Source: Tumebacillus_A lipolyticus (GTDB taxonomy: Bacteria; Bacillota; Bacilli; Tumebacillales; Tumebacillaceae). From it: a stretch of DNA of 64,000 nt. The stretch covers positions 186,001 to 250,000 of the forward strand of contig NZ_JBHUIO010000009.1 in the NCBI RefSeq assembly GCF_042682745.1. The letters run 5' to 3'. The position numbers and the translations under genes are program-made. The notes under the pieces were generated by a model, which ran no database searches, was not told where the DNA came from, and saw only the letters and a list, made by a program, of their open reading frames with translations. This document shows, one piece after another, positions 23,378 to 31,972 of this stretch; within the stretch, counting starts at the first letter, position 1, and each line of letters starts with the position of its first letter.

Positions 23378-24187
23378 TTAATTTAAAAATCCATTTGTCT
23401 GCCACGGGCGATTTGGAGTGATCGAAATTCGTTCAATCGACACCGCGCGACCCCTACTGTCTGTTTCAATAAATACGCCATGCAGTTGTGCTTCTCCTTG
23501 CGGAACTTCAAATCGAGTCGGCATCTGCGACAAAAATTTCTGGATCACCCCGTCCTTGTGGAAACCGATGATCGAGTCGTATGGCCCACACATTCCCACG
23601 TCGGTCAAAAACGCTGTGCCGCCGGGGAGAATCCGCTCGTCTGCCGTCTGCACATGCGTGTGTGTGCCGATGACTGCCGACACCCGTCCGGACAGATAGG
23701 TCGCCAGCGCGACCTTCTCTGCTGTCGCCTCAGCGTGCATGTCGAGGAAGATATGAGCAGTCTGATCTCCGATCTCTGCCAAAATGCGATCTGCTGTGCG
23801 AAACGGATCATCATAATCGCCCATAAATGATCGCCCGAGCAAGTTGATGATCGCGATCTGTCCATCGCCCGCCCGACACAGCGTGTAGCCTTGACCAGGC
23901 GTCCCCTGCGGGTAGTTGGCCGGTCGGACGATCCGACGGTCTGTGCTGATCAACTGCATCGATTCCCTTTGGTCAAACGTGTGATTCCCCAGCGTGATGA
24001 TGTCTACTTCCACGTCAAACAGCGATTCTGCCAGCCGTTCTGTGATCCCCCGCCCATTGGGCGCGATGTTTTCCCCGTTCGCAATCGTCAGGTCCGGTCG
24101 AAAATGGGTGATCAGTTTGGGCATCCACTGCTCCACCATCTGCTTGCCTGGATGACCGACAATATCTCCTAAAAACAAAATGCGCAC
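23378..24187 (-). CDS. ymdB: metallophosphoesterase YmdB
   Basis: YmdB is a dinuclear-metal phosphodiesterase (TIGR00282 type) that in B. subtilis hydrolyses 2',3'-cAMP and affects biofilm and motility choices. The 269-residue protein shows GDIVGHPG near 7-14, ANGENIAPNG near 36-45, TLGNHTFDQ near 63-71, DMHAEATAEK near 150 and GTHTHVQTAD near 174. The start is GTG at 24187 with GGAGG nine bases upstream, so the 30 codons before it are untranslated or upstream sequence. An unknown gene separates it from rny; in B. subtilis rny and ymdB are adjacent. The overlap with that gene's stop is avoided with this start. Confidence 0.95.
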   Translation of the reverse strand: MRILFLGDIVGHPGKQMVEQWMPKLITHFRPDLTIANGENIAPNGRGITERLAESLFDVEVDIITLGNHTFDQRESMQLISTDRRIVRPANYPQGTPGQGYTLCRAGDGQIAIINLLGRSFMGDYDDPFRTADRILAEIGDQTAHIFLDMHAEATAEKVALATYLSGRVSAVIGTHTHVQTADERILPGGTAFLTDVGMCGPYDSIIGFHKDGVIQKFLSQMPTRFEVPQGEAQLHGVFIETDSRGRAVSIERISITPNRPWQTNGFLN

Positions 24188-24242
24188 AGCCTCTATCCTC
24201 CGATCTAGTTCAAACCAAGTTGACCGGTCGCAATGTCCCGTC

Positions 24243-24767
24243 CTACTTATTGTACACGAATACTTTCCCGCCATCACGATAGGCGATGATCGAATCTTCC
24301 TTTCGCAACGTTTCTTTCTCGCCTAAAATGCTGGCGATGATCTCCTCCTGTGCATCCAATTCTGCTTCCTGAAGCGGAAGCAGATCTTCGCCGACCATCC
24401 CACCATAATATTCTCTTACCAACTGCATATACAAGGAAAGCTCCGGCAGGTGCAGCGCTTCTACCTGCTGTTCATAGGTCAGAATCGTCACCCCGTCCAA
24501 AAACGAATGATCGATTTTCCCAAGCGTTGAGAATCCAGGATCCAGATCTCGACAGACAGCAAAATAGTCCGCGCAATATGCTGCGAACGTTCCACAGTTC
24601 TCCTTTGTCGATTCGCCTTTCAAAAGGACGGTCAGCGTGAGCATGCCGCTTTTCGAATTTAAACTGAGTGAGGAAAGCTCCGGATACCTGATCAGCATCG
24701 AGACCAACAAGTTCGTTCCTGGCGTTTCCTTCATTCGAAGCTTGGCCAAACGTATCAACACCTTCAA
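24243..24767 (-). CDS. unrecognised 174-residue protein between rny and ymdB
   Basis: This soluble protein of mixed alpha/beta composition, without Cys clusters or a signal peptide, begins MKVLIRLAKLRMKETPG, with a central acidic helix-rich stretch LPLQEAELDAQEEIIASIL near 130-150 and a C-terminus RDGGKVFVYNK. The start is uncertain: TTG at 24767 with TGAGGTAG upstream is the best choice, and an ATG at 24734 has no ribosome site. Codon use is like its neighbours. It lies between two RNA-turnover genes on the same strand, but no domain ties it to RNA. Function is unknown. Confidence 0.7.
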   Translation of the reverse strand: MKVLIRLAKLRMKETPGTNLLVSMLIRYPELSSLSLNSKSGMLTLTVLLKGESTKENCGTFAAYCADYFAVCRDLDPGFSTLGKIDHSFLDGVTILTYEQQVEALHLPELSLYMQLVREYYGGMVGEDLLPLQEAELDAQEEIIASILGEKETLRKEDSIIAYRDGGKVFVYNK

Positions 24768-24834
24768 TCTAAAATTCTACCTCAGTCCTATTCGCTTCCC
24801 TGCTACGATTTCCTTTAGGTAAATCTTGATCAAA

Positions 24835-24866
24835 AAAATAAAGTAGCCAAATGGCTACTTTATTTT
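24835..24866 (-). terminator. rny terminator overlapping the stop codon
   Basis: A perfect 14-bp stem AAAATAAAGTAGCC with loop ATTT, followed by further T on the minus strand. The rny TAA lies in its 5' arm. Confidence 0.85.
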
Positions 24867-26401
24867 GCGTATTCGACGGCTCGGGTCTCCCGGATGACCG
24901 TAACTTTGATTTGTCCAGGGTAATCGAGTTCATTCTCGATTCGTTTGGAAATCTCTCTTGCAACGCGTACCGATTCTGCGTCGTCAATCTGCTCAGGTTT
25001 GACAATGATCCGAACTTCACGTCCAGCCTGAATGGCATATGACTTTTCTACGCCGTCAAAAGACTCGGCGATCTCTTCCAATTTTTCAAGACGCTTGATG
25101 TAGATATCAAGCGTTTCACGACGCGCACCTGGACGTGCAGCAGACAATGCGTCAGCCGCTGCGACCAGCATCGAGATTGGCGAGGTAAACTCAATATCGC
25201 CATGATGCGCTCCAATTGCGTTGATCACAATCGGGTGTTCCTTGTACTTCTTCGCAAGTTCTACCCCGATTTCAACATGCGAGCCTTCCACCTCATGAGT
25301 GATCGCTTTGCCGATGTCATGGATCAAACCAGCTCGCTTCGCAAGTTGTACATCTAGCCCCAACTCTGCAGCCATCAGACCTGCGAGGTGGGAAACTTCA
25401 ATCGAGTGTTTGAGAACGTTCTGACCGTAGCTTGTACGATACTTAAGACGGCCCAGAACTTTGATCAGATCGGGGTGAATTCCATGAACTCCCGTCTCGA
25501 AGGTCGCTTGCTCACCTTCTTCACGGATGCGCTCGTCGATCTCACGGCGAGCCTTTTCCACCATTTCCTCGATGCGGGCCGGGTGGATACGCCCGTCAGC
25601 AACCAACTTCTCTAATGCGACCCGTGCGATCTCTCGGCGTACTGGATCAAAACCGGAGAGAATGACAGCCTCTGGCGTGTCGTCGATGATCAGATCGATG
25701 CCTGTCAGCGTCTCCAGCGCACGGATGTTTCGGCCTTCCCGGCCGATGATGCGACCTTTCATCTCATCGTTCGGCAGTGCGACGACGGAGACGGTCGTTT
25801 CGGCGACATGGTCGGCAGCGCAACGCTGGATCGAGGTTGCGATGATTTCCTTCGCCTTCTTTTCAGCCTCTTCTTTCGCTTGCTGTTCAATCTCTTTCAT
25901 CATGATTGCCGCTTCGTGACGGCACTCATTTTCCACATTGGTGAGGATCAATTGACGAGCATCTTCGCGGGTCAGACCAGAAATGCGCTCCAATTCTGCA
26001 ACCTGTTCGCGAAGCAACGCTTCTGCTCGCTCTTTGGTCTCCTCGATCATACGTTCTTTATTCGATAAGACGTCCCCACGCTTTTCGATCGATTCTGTTT
26101 TGCGATCGAGCGTCTCCTCTTTTTGCAAAAGGCGGCGTTCGAGACGTTGAATCTCGTTACGGCGTTCACGGGTGTCCTTTTCAGCTTCGGAACGTAGCTT
26201 GTGTACTTCTTCTTTCGCCTCTAAAATTGCTTCCTTCTTCTTCGCCTCGGCTTCCTTCGCTGCAGTGTCCAGAATCTGTTCTGCACGCAATTCCGCAGCA
26301 GCTAACTTGCCCTCTGCGATGTTGCGGCGAATCAGATACCCTCCAACGAGACCTACGGCCAAGAAGATCACCGATAACAAGATCGGGAGTAAGGAATCCA
26401 T
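24860..26401 (-). CDS. rny: ribonuclease Y
   Basis: RNase Y is the membrane-anchored endonuclease that initiates mRNA decay in Bacilli. The 513-residue protein has an N-terminal membrane helix (LLPILLSVIFLAVGLVGGYL), a long charged coiled coil to about 190, a KH domain with GRIIGREGRNIRALE near 218-232, and an HD domain with HDIGKAITHE near 355-365. All parts are intact. The ATG at 26401 follows GGAGG at good spacing. An in-frame ATG at 26452 would add a non-conserved extension. recX lies upstream on the same strand. Confidence 0.97.
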   Translation of the reverse strand: MDSLLPILLSVIFLAVGLVGGYLIRRNIAEGKLAAAELRAEQILDTAAKEAEAKKKEAILEAKEEVHKLRSEAEKDTRERRNEIQRLERRLLQKEETLDRKTESIEKRGDVLSNKERMIEETKERAEALLREQVAELERISGLTREDARQLILTNVENECRHEAAIMMKEIEQQAKEEAEKKAKEIIATSIQRCAADHVAETTVSVVALPNDEMKGRIIGREGRNIRALETLTGIDLIIDDTPEAVILSGFDPVRREIARVALEKLVADGRIHPARIEEMVEKARREIDERIREEGEQATFETGVHGIHPDLIKVLGRLKYRTSYGQNVLKHSIEVSHLAGLMAAELGLDVQLAKRAGLIHDIGKAITHEVEGSHVEIGVELAKKYKEHPIVINAIGAHHGDIEFTSPISMLVAAADALSAARPGARRETLDIYIKRLEKLEEIAESFDGVEKSYAIQAGREVRIIVKPEQIDDAESVRVAREISKRIENELDYPGQIKVTVIRETRAVEYAK

Positions 26402-26526
26402 GGTGGCGCCTCCTTGCTCAGTCAATATAGGATCTAAGCATGTCAGACGCAAACCCGGTATGCGAAGCTACTGTCAACTGAGACCGAATAAGCTGTTTAT
26501 ACGCAAGATTAATTCTATCCTCTGTG

Positions 26527-27213
26527 TCAATCATTGTCAAGATTGGCGAGGGATATGAAACGCTTTAGCGCTTCCTTGATCACAGTGGTGGTGAAGCCGC
26601 GCCGCGCCAGATATTGCGCCAGCTTTCTCCGCTCTTCGAATGAAATCTCAGCCGTATTTCGACCCCTTTTTTTCTGCAGCAGCCGCAGTGCGCCTTCCAC
26701 TTCCAAGTCGTCATCGCAGATCTCCTCGATCGCTTCGGCGATCTGATCGGATGAGACCCCCTTCTGCTTCAGCTCCCAGCGCAGCATCATCTTGCCGCGC
26801 GGGCGACTCCGCATCCTGCTCTCGACCCACTGTCTGGCAAACTGATCGTCGTCCAGATATTTGTATTCGACCAGCCACTCCAAAGTCTGCCGCACCAACT
26901 CTGCGTCGAACAGCTCCTTGCCGGACAGATAGTCGTGCATCTCCTTTTGCGAGCGGTGCCGATAGGACAGATAGTTGACGGCGAGATCTTTCGCCTTGTA
27001 GAGCATCTCGTCCCGCCACATCGCCTGCAGCAGTTCGACCGTCACTTCCTGTCCCTTTTTCACGCGGTGCTGCAGCACCACTTCCCGACGCAATCCCATC
27101 AAAAATTGGTCGTCGACAAACAGGTTGAGACGATCTGGACTTGCCTTCTGCACAGAAAGGGCGGTCACATGACCGCCCCGAAATTCCGGTTGCCCTTGCT
27201 TTTTATCTTGCAT
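26527..27213 (-). CDS. recX: regulatory protein RecX
   Basis: RecX binds RecA filaments and limits or modulates their activity. The 228-residue protein consists of three-helix repeats, with the family segments AVNYLSYRHRSQKEMHDYL near 83-101, LVEYKYLDDDQFARQWVES near 119-137 and RPRGKMMLRWELKQKGVS near 142-159. It starts 10 bases after the recA stop, so it is translated from the recA message. The ATG at 27213 has only AAGG as ribosome site. An alternative in-frame GTG 14 codons later lies in a hairpin (27159-27178), which may affect translation. Confidence 0.92.
   Translation of the reverse strand: MQDKKQGQPEFRGGHVTALSVQKASPDRLNLFVDDQFLMGLRREVVLQHRVKKGQEVTVELLQAMWRDEMLYKAKDLAVNYLSYRHRSQKEMHDYLSGKELFDAELVRQTLEWLVEYKYLDDDQFARQWVESRMRSRPRGKMMLRWELKQKGVSSDQIAEAIEEICDDDLEVEGALRLLQKKRGRNTAEISFEERRKLAQYLARRGFTTTVIKEALKRFISLANLDND
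27159..27178. repeat. 9-bp inverted repeat inside the 5' end of recX
   Basis: GGGCGGTCA and TGACCGCCC are separated by two bases. In the recA-recX mRNA it forms a G+C-rich hairpin about 12 codons into recX. There is no T tract. It could slow transcription or translation between recA and recX; this is inference. Confidence 0.5.
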
Positions 27214-27223
27214 CCAAATCGCC

Positions 27224-28300
27224 TTACAGTTCCAGATCGAGCAGATCGCCGTTCGCTTCCTGATCTGCGATCTCTTCTGCCGAAGCTTTGAACTCTTGAG
27301 CGACCGCTTTGCCCACTTGGTAGTGTTCGCGAATCTGCCCGTCGATCTTGTTGGCGATCTCAGGGTGGTCTTTCAAGAATTGCTTCGCATTCTCTCGACC
27401 TTGACCGAGGCGTTCGCCTTCGTAGGAGTACCAAGCGCCCGACTTGTTGACGATGTCGAGGTCTGTGCCCATGTCGACGAGCGTGCCCTCGCGGGAGATG
27501 CCCTCACCGAACATCAGATCGACCTCCGCTTGCTTGAACGGTGGCGCCACCTTGTTCTTGACCACCTTGATCTTGGTGCGGCTGCCGACCATGTCGTTGC
27601 CCTGCTTGAGCACTTCTGCGCGGCGCACTTCCAGACGCACCGTCGAGTAGAACTTGAGCGCCCGGCCGCCGGTGGTCGTCTCCGGATTGCCGAACATGAC
27701 GCCGACCTTCTCACGAATCTGGTTGATGAAGATCGCGATCGTTTTCGACTTGTTGATCGCACCTGCGAGCTTGCGCAGCGCCTGCGACATCAATCTCGCC
27801 TGCAAACCGACATGAGAGTCACCCATCTCGCCTTCGATCTCAGCTTTCGGAACGAGCGCCGCGACCGAGTCGACGACGATGATGTCGACCGCACCGGAGC
27901 GCACGAGCGCCTCGGCGATCTCAAGCGCCTGCTCCCCCGTGTCCGGCTGAGCGATCAGCAGGTCGTCGATGTTGACACCGAGCTTTTGCGCGTAAACCGG
28001 ATCGAGCGCATGCTCTGCGTCGATGAAAGCAGCTTGGCCGCCCATGCGTTGCACCTCTGCGACCGCATGCAGGGTGACGGTCGTCTTACCGGAGGACTCA
28101 GGGCCGTATACTTCGATGATTCGACCGCGCGGGAACCCGCCGACACCAAGTGCAATATCAACCGCCAAAGAGCCAGTAGAGACAGTTTCCACGTTGTAGC
28201 TGGAAGCTGCTTCCCCAAGTCGCATGACAGAACCTTTTCCGAACTGTTTCTCAATCTGGCGCAACGCCATATCCAAAGCAGCTTTACGATCGGTAGACAA
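27224..28300 (-). CDS. recA: recombinase RecA
   Basis: RecA forms filaments on single-stranded DNA, promotes strand exchange and triggers LexA cleavage. The 358-residue protein has Walker A GPESSGKT near 66-73, the L2-region segment INQIREKVGVMFGNPETT near 195-212, and a KNKVAPPFKQAE stretch near 248. It is full length. The start is TTG, with GGGGAG eight bases upstream; a TTG start is unusual for this gene. A sigma-A promoter with an overlapping LexA box lies upstream. recX follows within the same transcript. Confidence 0.98.
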   Translation of the reverse strand: MSTDRKAALDMALRQIEKQFGKGSVMRLGEAASSYNVETVSTGSLAVDIALGVGGFPRGRIIEVYGPESSGKTTVTLHAVAEVQRMGGQAAFIDAEHALDPVYAQKLGVNIDDLLIAQPDTGEQALEIAEALVRSGAVDIIVVDSVAALVPKAEIEGEMGDSHVGLQARLMSQALRKLAGAINKSKTIAIFINQIREKVGVMFGNPETTTGGRALKFYSTVRLEVRRAEVLKQGNDMVGSRTKIKVVKNKVAPPFKQAEVDLMFGEGISREGTLVDMGTDLDIVNKSGAWYSYEGERLGQGRENAKQFLKDHPEIANKIDGQIREHYQVGKAVAQEFKASAEEIADQEANGDLLDLEL

Positions 28301-28373
28301 TGGTTACACTCCCCTTATTCTATTCCTCTCACAAATCTGATGATTCGTGGTTGATTCTCCAATCCCTGTTTTC

Positions 28374-28402
28374 ATTGTACTGCATCTGCCGAGAAAAAGC
28401 AA
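28374..28402 (-). promoter_or_regulatory. sigma-A promoter of recA
   Basis: TTGCTT (28397-28402) and TACAAT (28374-28379) on the minus strand are separated by exactly 17 bp. Confidence 0.75.
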
Positions 28403-28412
28403 ACGTTTGTTC
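28401..28412. promoter_or_regulatory. LexA (DinR) box at recA
   Basis: GAACAAACGTTT on the minus strand differs from the Bacillus SOS box GAAC-N4-GTTC at the last base only. It overlaps the -35 of the recA promoter, so LexA would block RNA polymerase. Confidence 0.75.
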
Positions 28413-28429
28413 TCGTCGATTTCGAAAAA

Positions 28430-28457
28430 ATCAGTCCCCGCTCGAACAGGGACTGAT
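28430..28457 (-). terminator. terminator of the DEAD-box helicase gene
   Basis: ATCAGTCCC pairs with GGGACTGAT around a 10-base loop and is followed by TTTTTTC on the minus strand. It isolates recA from upstream transcription. Confidence 0.88.
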
Positions 28458-28465
28458 GAGTTCTG

Positions 28466-30046
28466 CTATCGTTTCACTCGCTCGCGCGGACGAGCCGGCT
28501 CAAGGTTGATTCGCGAGCCGTTCAACCGCGACTTGCGCAGCGCTTCAAAGACGAAAGGAGCAGACTCTTCCTGCACCTCGACGAACGTAAACTTCTCGAA
28601 GACGTCGATCTTGCCGATCGCCCCGCCTGGGATGCCCGCTTCTTCGGAGATCAGCTTGACCAGATCGCTCGGGCCGACCTTGGCGCTGCGACCGATGTTG
28701 ATAAAGAAGCGCACCATGCCGGGCGCACCGCCCGTCTCGCCAAAGTTGTAATCGGCGTCCTGCGCCTCGAAGTCTTCCCCGCTCGCCAGCTTCAGCGCCG
28801 CAGCTGCCAGATCGAGCGGATCGAACTCATCGACCAGCCCTGAGAGGATCGCCCGATAGGAGGCCAGCTTCCCATCCTGAATCGTGCGCACCAAGCGATC
28901 GCGCCAGATCTCCGTCTGCCGCTCCGCCACGTCGGCGAGAGACGGCACCTCCTTGGAGACAAGCTTCGCCTTAGTCACCTTCTCGATCATCTTCAGCAGC
29001 TTGAACTCAGCAGGCGTGACCAGCGTGATCGCCAAGCCTCGCTTGCCTGCTCGTCCGGTGCGACCGATCCGATGCACATACGACTCCGGGTCTTGCGGGA
29101 TGTCAAAGTTGATCACGTGCGTGACGTTTTCAACATCGATCCCCCTCGCTGCCACGTCTGTTGCGATCAGCAGTTGAATCTCCGTGTGTCTGAACTTGCG
29201 CATCACGCGATCGCGTTGCGCTTGCGACAGGTCGCCATGCAATCCATCGGCCAGATATCCCCGGCTGATCAGCGCGTCTGTCAGCTCATCCACCCCACGC
29301 TTGGTGCGGCAGAAGATGATGCCGAGCTCCACCTCTTCCGAATCGATGATGCGGGAGATGCTCTCAAGCTTCGTTCGCTCCAGCACCTTGTAATACACCT
29401 GCTCGATCAGCGGCACGGTCACCTCGCCGCGGTTGATCGTCACGTTCTCCGGCTCCTTCATGTAGCGCTTCGACAAGCTCTTGACCTCTGGCGGCATCGT
29501 CGCCGAGAAGAGCAGCGTCTGGCGATCGGCCGGCGTCGCCTTCAAGATCGCCTCGATGTCCTCGATAAAGCCCATGTCGAGCATCTCATCCGCCTCGTCG
29601 AGCACCAGCGTCTTCAGCTTGTCGAGCTTCAGCGTCCCCCGCCGCAGATGATCCAAGATCCGCCCTGGCGTGCCGATGACGATCTGCACGCCCTGCTGCA
29701 GCGCTCGAATCTGCGAGCCGATCGATTGCCCGCCGTAGATCGGCAGCGTGCGCGTGCGCTTGTACTTGGCGATCTTGCGGAGCTCGCCCGCCACCTGAAT
29801 CGCCAGCTCCCGAGTCGGCGTCAAGATCAGCGCTTGCACATGCTTGCTAGCGCCCGCCATCTCAAGCAGCGGAATGCCGAACGCCGCCGTCTTGCCCGTT
29901 CCGGTCTGCGCTTGGCCGATCACGTCGCTTCCGGTGAGAACGACCGGAATGCATTGCGCTTGAATCGGAGATGGTTCTTCAAATCCCATGTCGCTGATCG
30001 CCTGTTGAATCTTTTTGTTCAGGTTCAGTTCAAGAAATGTTGTCAT
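28466..30046 (-). CDS. DEAD-box RNA helicase with DbpA-type RNA-binding domain
   Basis: This 526-residue ATP-dependent RNA helicase has all family motifs: Q motif near 23-28, QTGTGKT near 46-52, PTREL near 78, VLDEADEMLD near 151, SAT near 182, and HRIGRTGRAG near 331. After the core (about 375) a helical region leads to a C-terminal DbpA-like RRM fold (FFINIGRSAKVGPSDLVKLI near 455), which ends in a short basic tail. It resembles CshA/DeaD/YxiN types involved in ribosome assembly and RNA decay, and I do not assign one symbol. AAAGGTGAT is upstream of the ATG. It follows cinA, and its terminator precedes recA. Confidence 0.93.
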   Translation of the reverse strand: MTTFLELNLNKKIQQAISDMGFEEPSPIQAQCIPVVLTGSDVIGQAQTGTGKTAAFGIPLLEMAGASKHVQALILTPTRELAIQVAGELRKIAKYKRTRTLPIYGGQSIGSQIRALQQGVQIVIGTPGRILDHLRRGTLKLDKLKTLVLDEADEMLDMGFIEDIEAILKATPADRQTLLFSATMPPEVKSLSKRYMKEPENVTINRGEVTVPLIEQVYYKVLERTKLESISRIIDSEEVELGIIFCRTKRGVDELTDALISRGYLADGLHGDLSQAQRDRVMRKFRHTEIQLLIATDVAARGIDVENVTHVINFDIPQDPESYVHRIGRTGRAGKRGLAITLVTPAEFKLLKMIEKVTKAKLVSKEVPSLADVAERQTEIWRDRLVRTIQDGKLASYRAILSGLVDEFDPLDLAAAALKLASGEDFEAQDADYNFGETGGAPGMVRFFINIGRSAKVGPSDLVKLISEEAGIPGGAIGKIDVFEKFTFVEVQEESAPFVFEALRKSRLNGSRINLEPARPRERVKR

Positions 30047-30056
30047 TTTCGTATGA

Positions 30057-31310
30057 TCACCTTTCGTTCTGAAGACGTTGAATCAAGCTGTGCAGAGCCG
30101 TCTTGGCCGCTCGCAAGCGGATCTGCGTGCGATCCCCATGCTTCCAGCGGTGTTGATTGACCGTCGTCCCGTCCGGGCCTGCAACGGCGATGTAGACCAG
30201 ACCGACCGGCTTCTCATCCGTGCCGCCACCCGGTCCTGCGATCCCCGTCACCGATATCGCCCAATCGGTTCCTGCCGCCTGGCGCGCTCCGTCCGCCATC
30301 TGTACAGCGCACTCGGCAGAGACCGCACCATGCGCGCTCAGCACCGCTTCTTCCACACCTAAGACACTCCGCTTCACGCTGTTGTGGTAGGTCACCAAAC
30401 TGCCGTAAAAGAAATCGGAGCAACCTGACAGATCGGTGATCATCTTGCCGATCAAGCCGCCTGTGCAGCTTTCAGCAGCTGCGAGCGTCTGCCCCTGCGC
30501 GCGAAGCAGTTGGCCAACTTTTACTTCGAGCGACTCGTCATCGATGCCGTAGATGTACGGGCCGATGCGGTCGCGAATCGACTTCTCGATCGGCACGATC
30601 AACGCTTGCGCCTCCTGCTCGGAGGCGGCGCTCGCTGTCAGGCGAATCTTCACTTCCCCTTCCGATGCGTACGGCGCTACCGTCGGATTGCTCTGCGTGC
30701 GGATGATGTCAGCGATCCGCTCTTCCATCGCCGACTCGCCGATGCCAAACAGGCGTAAAAATCGCGAAGCGAAGACGACTTCATTCGCCCCCTGCAGTCG
30801 CTTTAAGATCGTCTGCACCTGCTCCTCATACATCGGGCGCATCTCTGTCGGCGGCCCGGGCAGCAGGAAGAGGTGTAACCCGTCATGCTCCAGATACATG
30901 CCAGGAGCGGTTCCTCGCGGGTTGTGCAGCACTGCTGCCCCCTCGATCACCATCGCCTGCTGCTTGTTGTTCTCCGGCATCTCAAGTCCACGATATGTAT
31001 AAAAGCTTCGAATATATTCGACGATCTCGTCTGAAGTTCTCAAGCTTCTGCCAACAAACGAAGCGACCGCCTCTCGCGTCAGATCATCTTCTGTCGGACC
31101 CAGCCCACCGGTCAAAATCACCACGTTCGCTCCGCGGTCTTTCGCCGTTTGCAAAGCTGCCGTCGCTCGGTCGAAGTTGTCGCCGACCACCGTGTGGTGG
31201 TAGACGCCGACCCCGATCTCCGCCAGTCGTTGCGACAGATACTGAGCGTTGGTGTTGGCGATCTGCCCCATCAGCAGCTCGGTGCCGACCGCGAGTATCT
31301 CTGCTCTCAT
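30057..31310 (-). CDS. cinA: CinA competence/damage-inducible protein
   Basis: CinA pairs an N-terminal MoaB/MogA-like domain (ADP-ribose pyrophosphatase in some members) with a C-terminal NMN deamidase-like domain. The 417-residue protein shows VGTELLMGQIANTNAQ near 8-23, TGGLGPTEDDLTREAV near 67-82, LPGPPTEMRPM near 149, then AAESCTGGLIGKMIT near 278 and SVTGIAGPGGGT near 353. cinA is next to recA in many Firmicutes and is co-transcribed there; here the helicase gene sits between them. AGGA precedes the ATG. Confidence 0.95.
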   Translation of the reverse strand: MRAEILAVGTELLMGQIANTNAQYLSQRLAEIGVGVYHHTVVGDNFDRATAALQTAKDRGANVVILTGGLGPTEDDLTREAVASFVGRSLRTSDEIVEYIRSFYTYRGLEMPENNKQQAMVIEGAAVLHNPRGTAPGMYLEHDGLHLFLLPGPPTEMRPMYEEQVQTILKRLQGANEVVFASRFLRLFGIGESAMEERIADIIRTQSNPTVAPYASEGEVKIRLTASAASEQEAQALIVPIEKSIRDRIGPYIYGIDDESLEVKVGQLLRAQGQTLAAAESCTGGLIGKMITDLSGCSDFFYGSLVTYHNSVKRSVLGVEEAVLSAHGAVSAECAVQMADGARQAAGTDWAISVTGIAGPGGGTDEKPVGLVYIAVAGPDGTTVNQHRWKHGDRTQIRLRAAKTALHSLIQRLQNER

Positions 31311-31351
31311 ATCGTCTCAGTCCTTCCTCATGGAATTGACAAAGAAAACAA

Positions 31352-31380
31352 GTAGCCAAGGGAAAGATCCTCTCGGCTAC
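31352..31380 (-). terminator. weak terminator after pgsA
   Basis: GTAGCCGAG pairs with CTTGGCTAC (one G-T) around 11 bases, followed by TTGTTTTCTTT on the minus strand. It may only reduce read-through into cinA. Confidence 0.55.
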
Positions 31381-31393
31381 CAGCAACACAACC

Positions 31394-31972
31394 TCATTCT
31401 TGAATCGCCTGCTTGTTTTTTACAAAGTAGTCGATACCCGACCAGACGGTGACGATGACCATCGCATAGACCATCCACTGATCAAAGGGGAAATCGAGCG
31501 TGGAGAAGGGAAAATTGTTGAGAATCAAGGCGACGATTGCGACGATCTGCAAGGTCGTCTTCCACTTTGCCAGCTTGGATGCTGCGATGACCGTGCCGTT
31601 CGCAGCGGCGACGAGGCGAAGGCCAGTCACCGCAAACTCGCGGGAGATGATGAGAATCGCCACCCATGCGTCCAGTCGAACCAGCTCGACCAGCGAGATC
31701 AGCACGGCAGACACGAGCAGCTTATCTGCCAAGGGATCGAGAAACTTTCCAAAATCGGTCACCATCTTGCGGCTGCGAGCGATGTAGCCGTCCAGCCCGT
31801 CGGTCACCGCCGCGATGATGAAGATCAGCGCGGCGATCAGGTCGGACCAGCTCGCCTGATGACCGAACAGCGTAAACTTTCCCAGATCAAGGCGTACCAA
31901 GAGGAAAAACATGACGATCGGTACTAATGAAATCCTGACTAATGTAATGCGGTTAGCCAGATTGAATTTCAA
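31394..31972 (-). CDS. pgsA: CDP-diacylglycerol-glycerol-3-phosphate 3-phosphatidyltransferase
   Basis: PgsA makes phosphatidylglycerol phosphate, the precursor of phosphatidylglycerol and cardiolipin, in the membrane. The 192-residue protein has four to five hydrophobic segments and the CDP-alcohol phosphotransferase motif DGLDGYIARSRK with KFLDPLADK near 58-84. The start is TTG immediately after the rimO TGA. GGGGGAGG at eight bases serves it, so translation is coupled to rimO. The rimO-pgsA-cinA order is usual in Bacillales. Confidence 0.95.
   Translation of the reverse strand: MKFNLANRITLVRISLVPIVMFFLLVRLDLGKFTLFGHQASWSDLIAALIFIIAAVTDGLDGYIARSRKMVTDFGKFLDPLADKLLVSAVLISLVELVRLDAWVAILIISREFAVTGLRLVAAANGTVIAASKLAKWKTTLQIVAIVALILNNFPFSTLDFPFDQWMVYAMVIVTVWSGIDYFVKNKQAIQE

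Noticed and set aside
27296..28354. 352-residue plus-strand frame over recA
   Set aside because: Antisense of recA; no ribosome site and low-complexity Arg/Asp/Leu composition.
29072..30160. 362-residue plus-strand frame
   Set aside because: Antisense of the DEAD-box helicase gene, with biased Arg/His/Leu composition.
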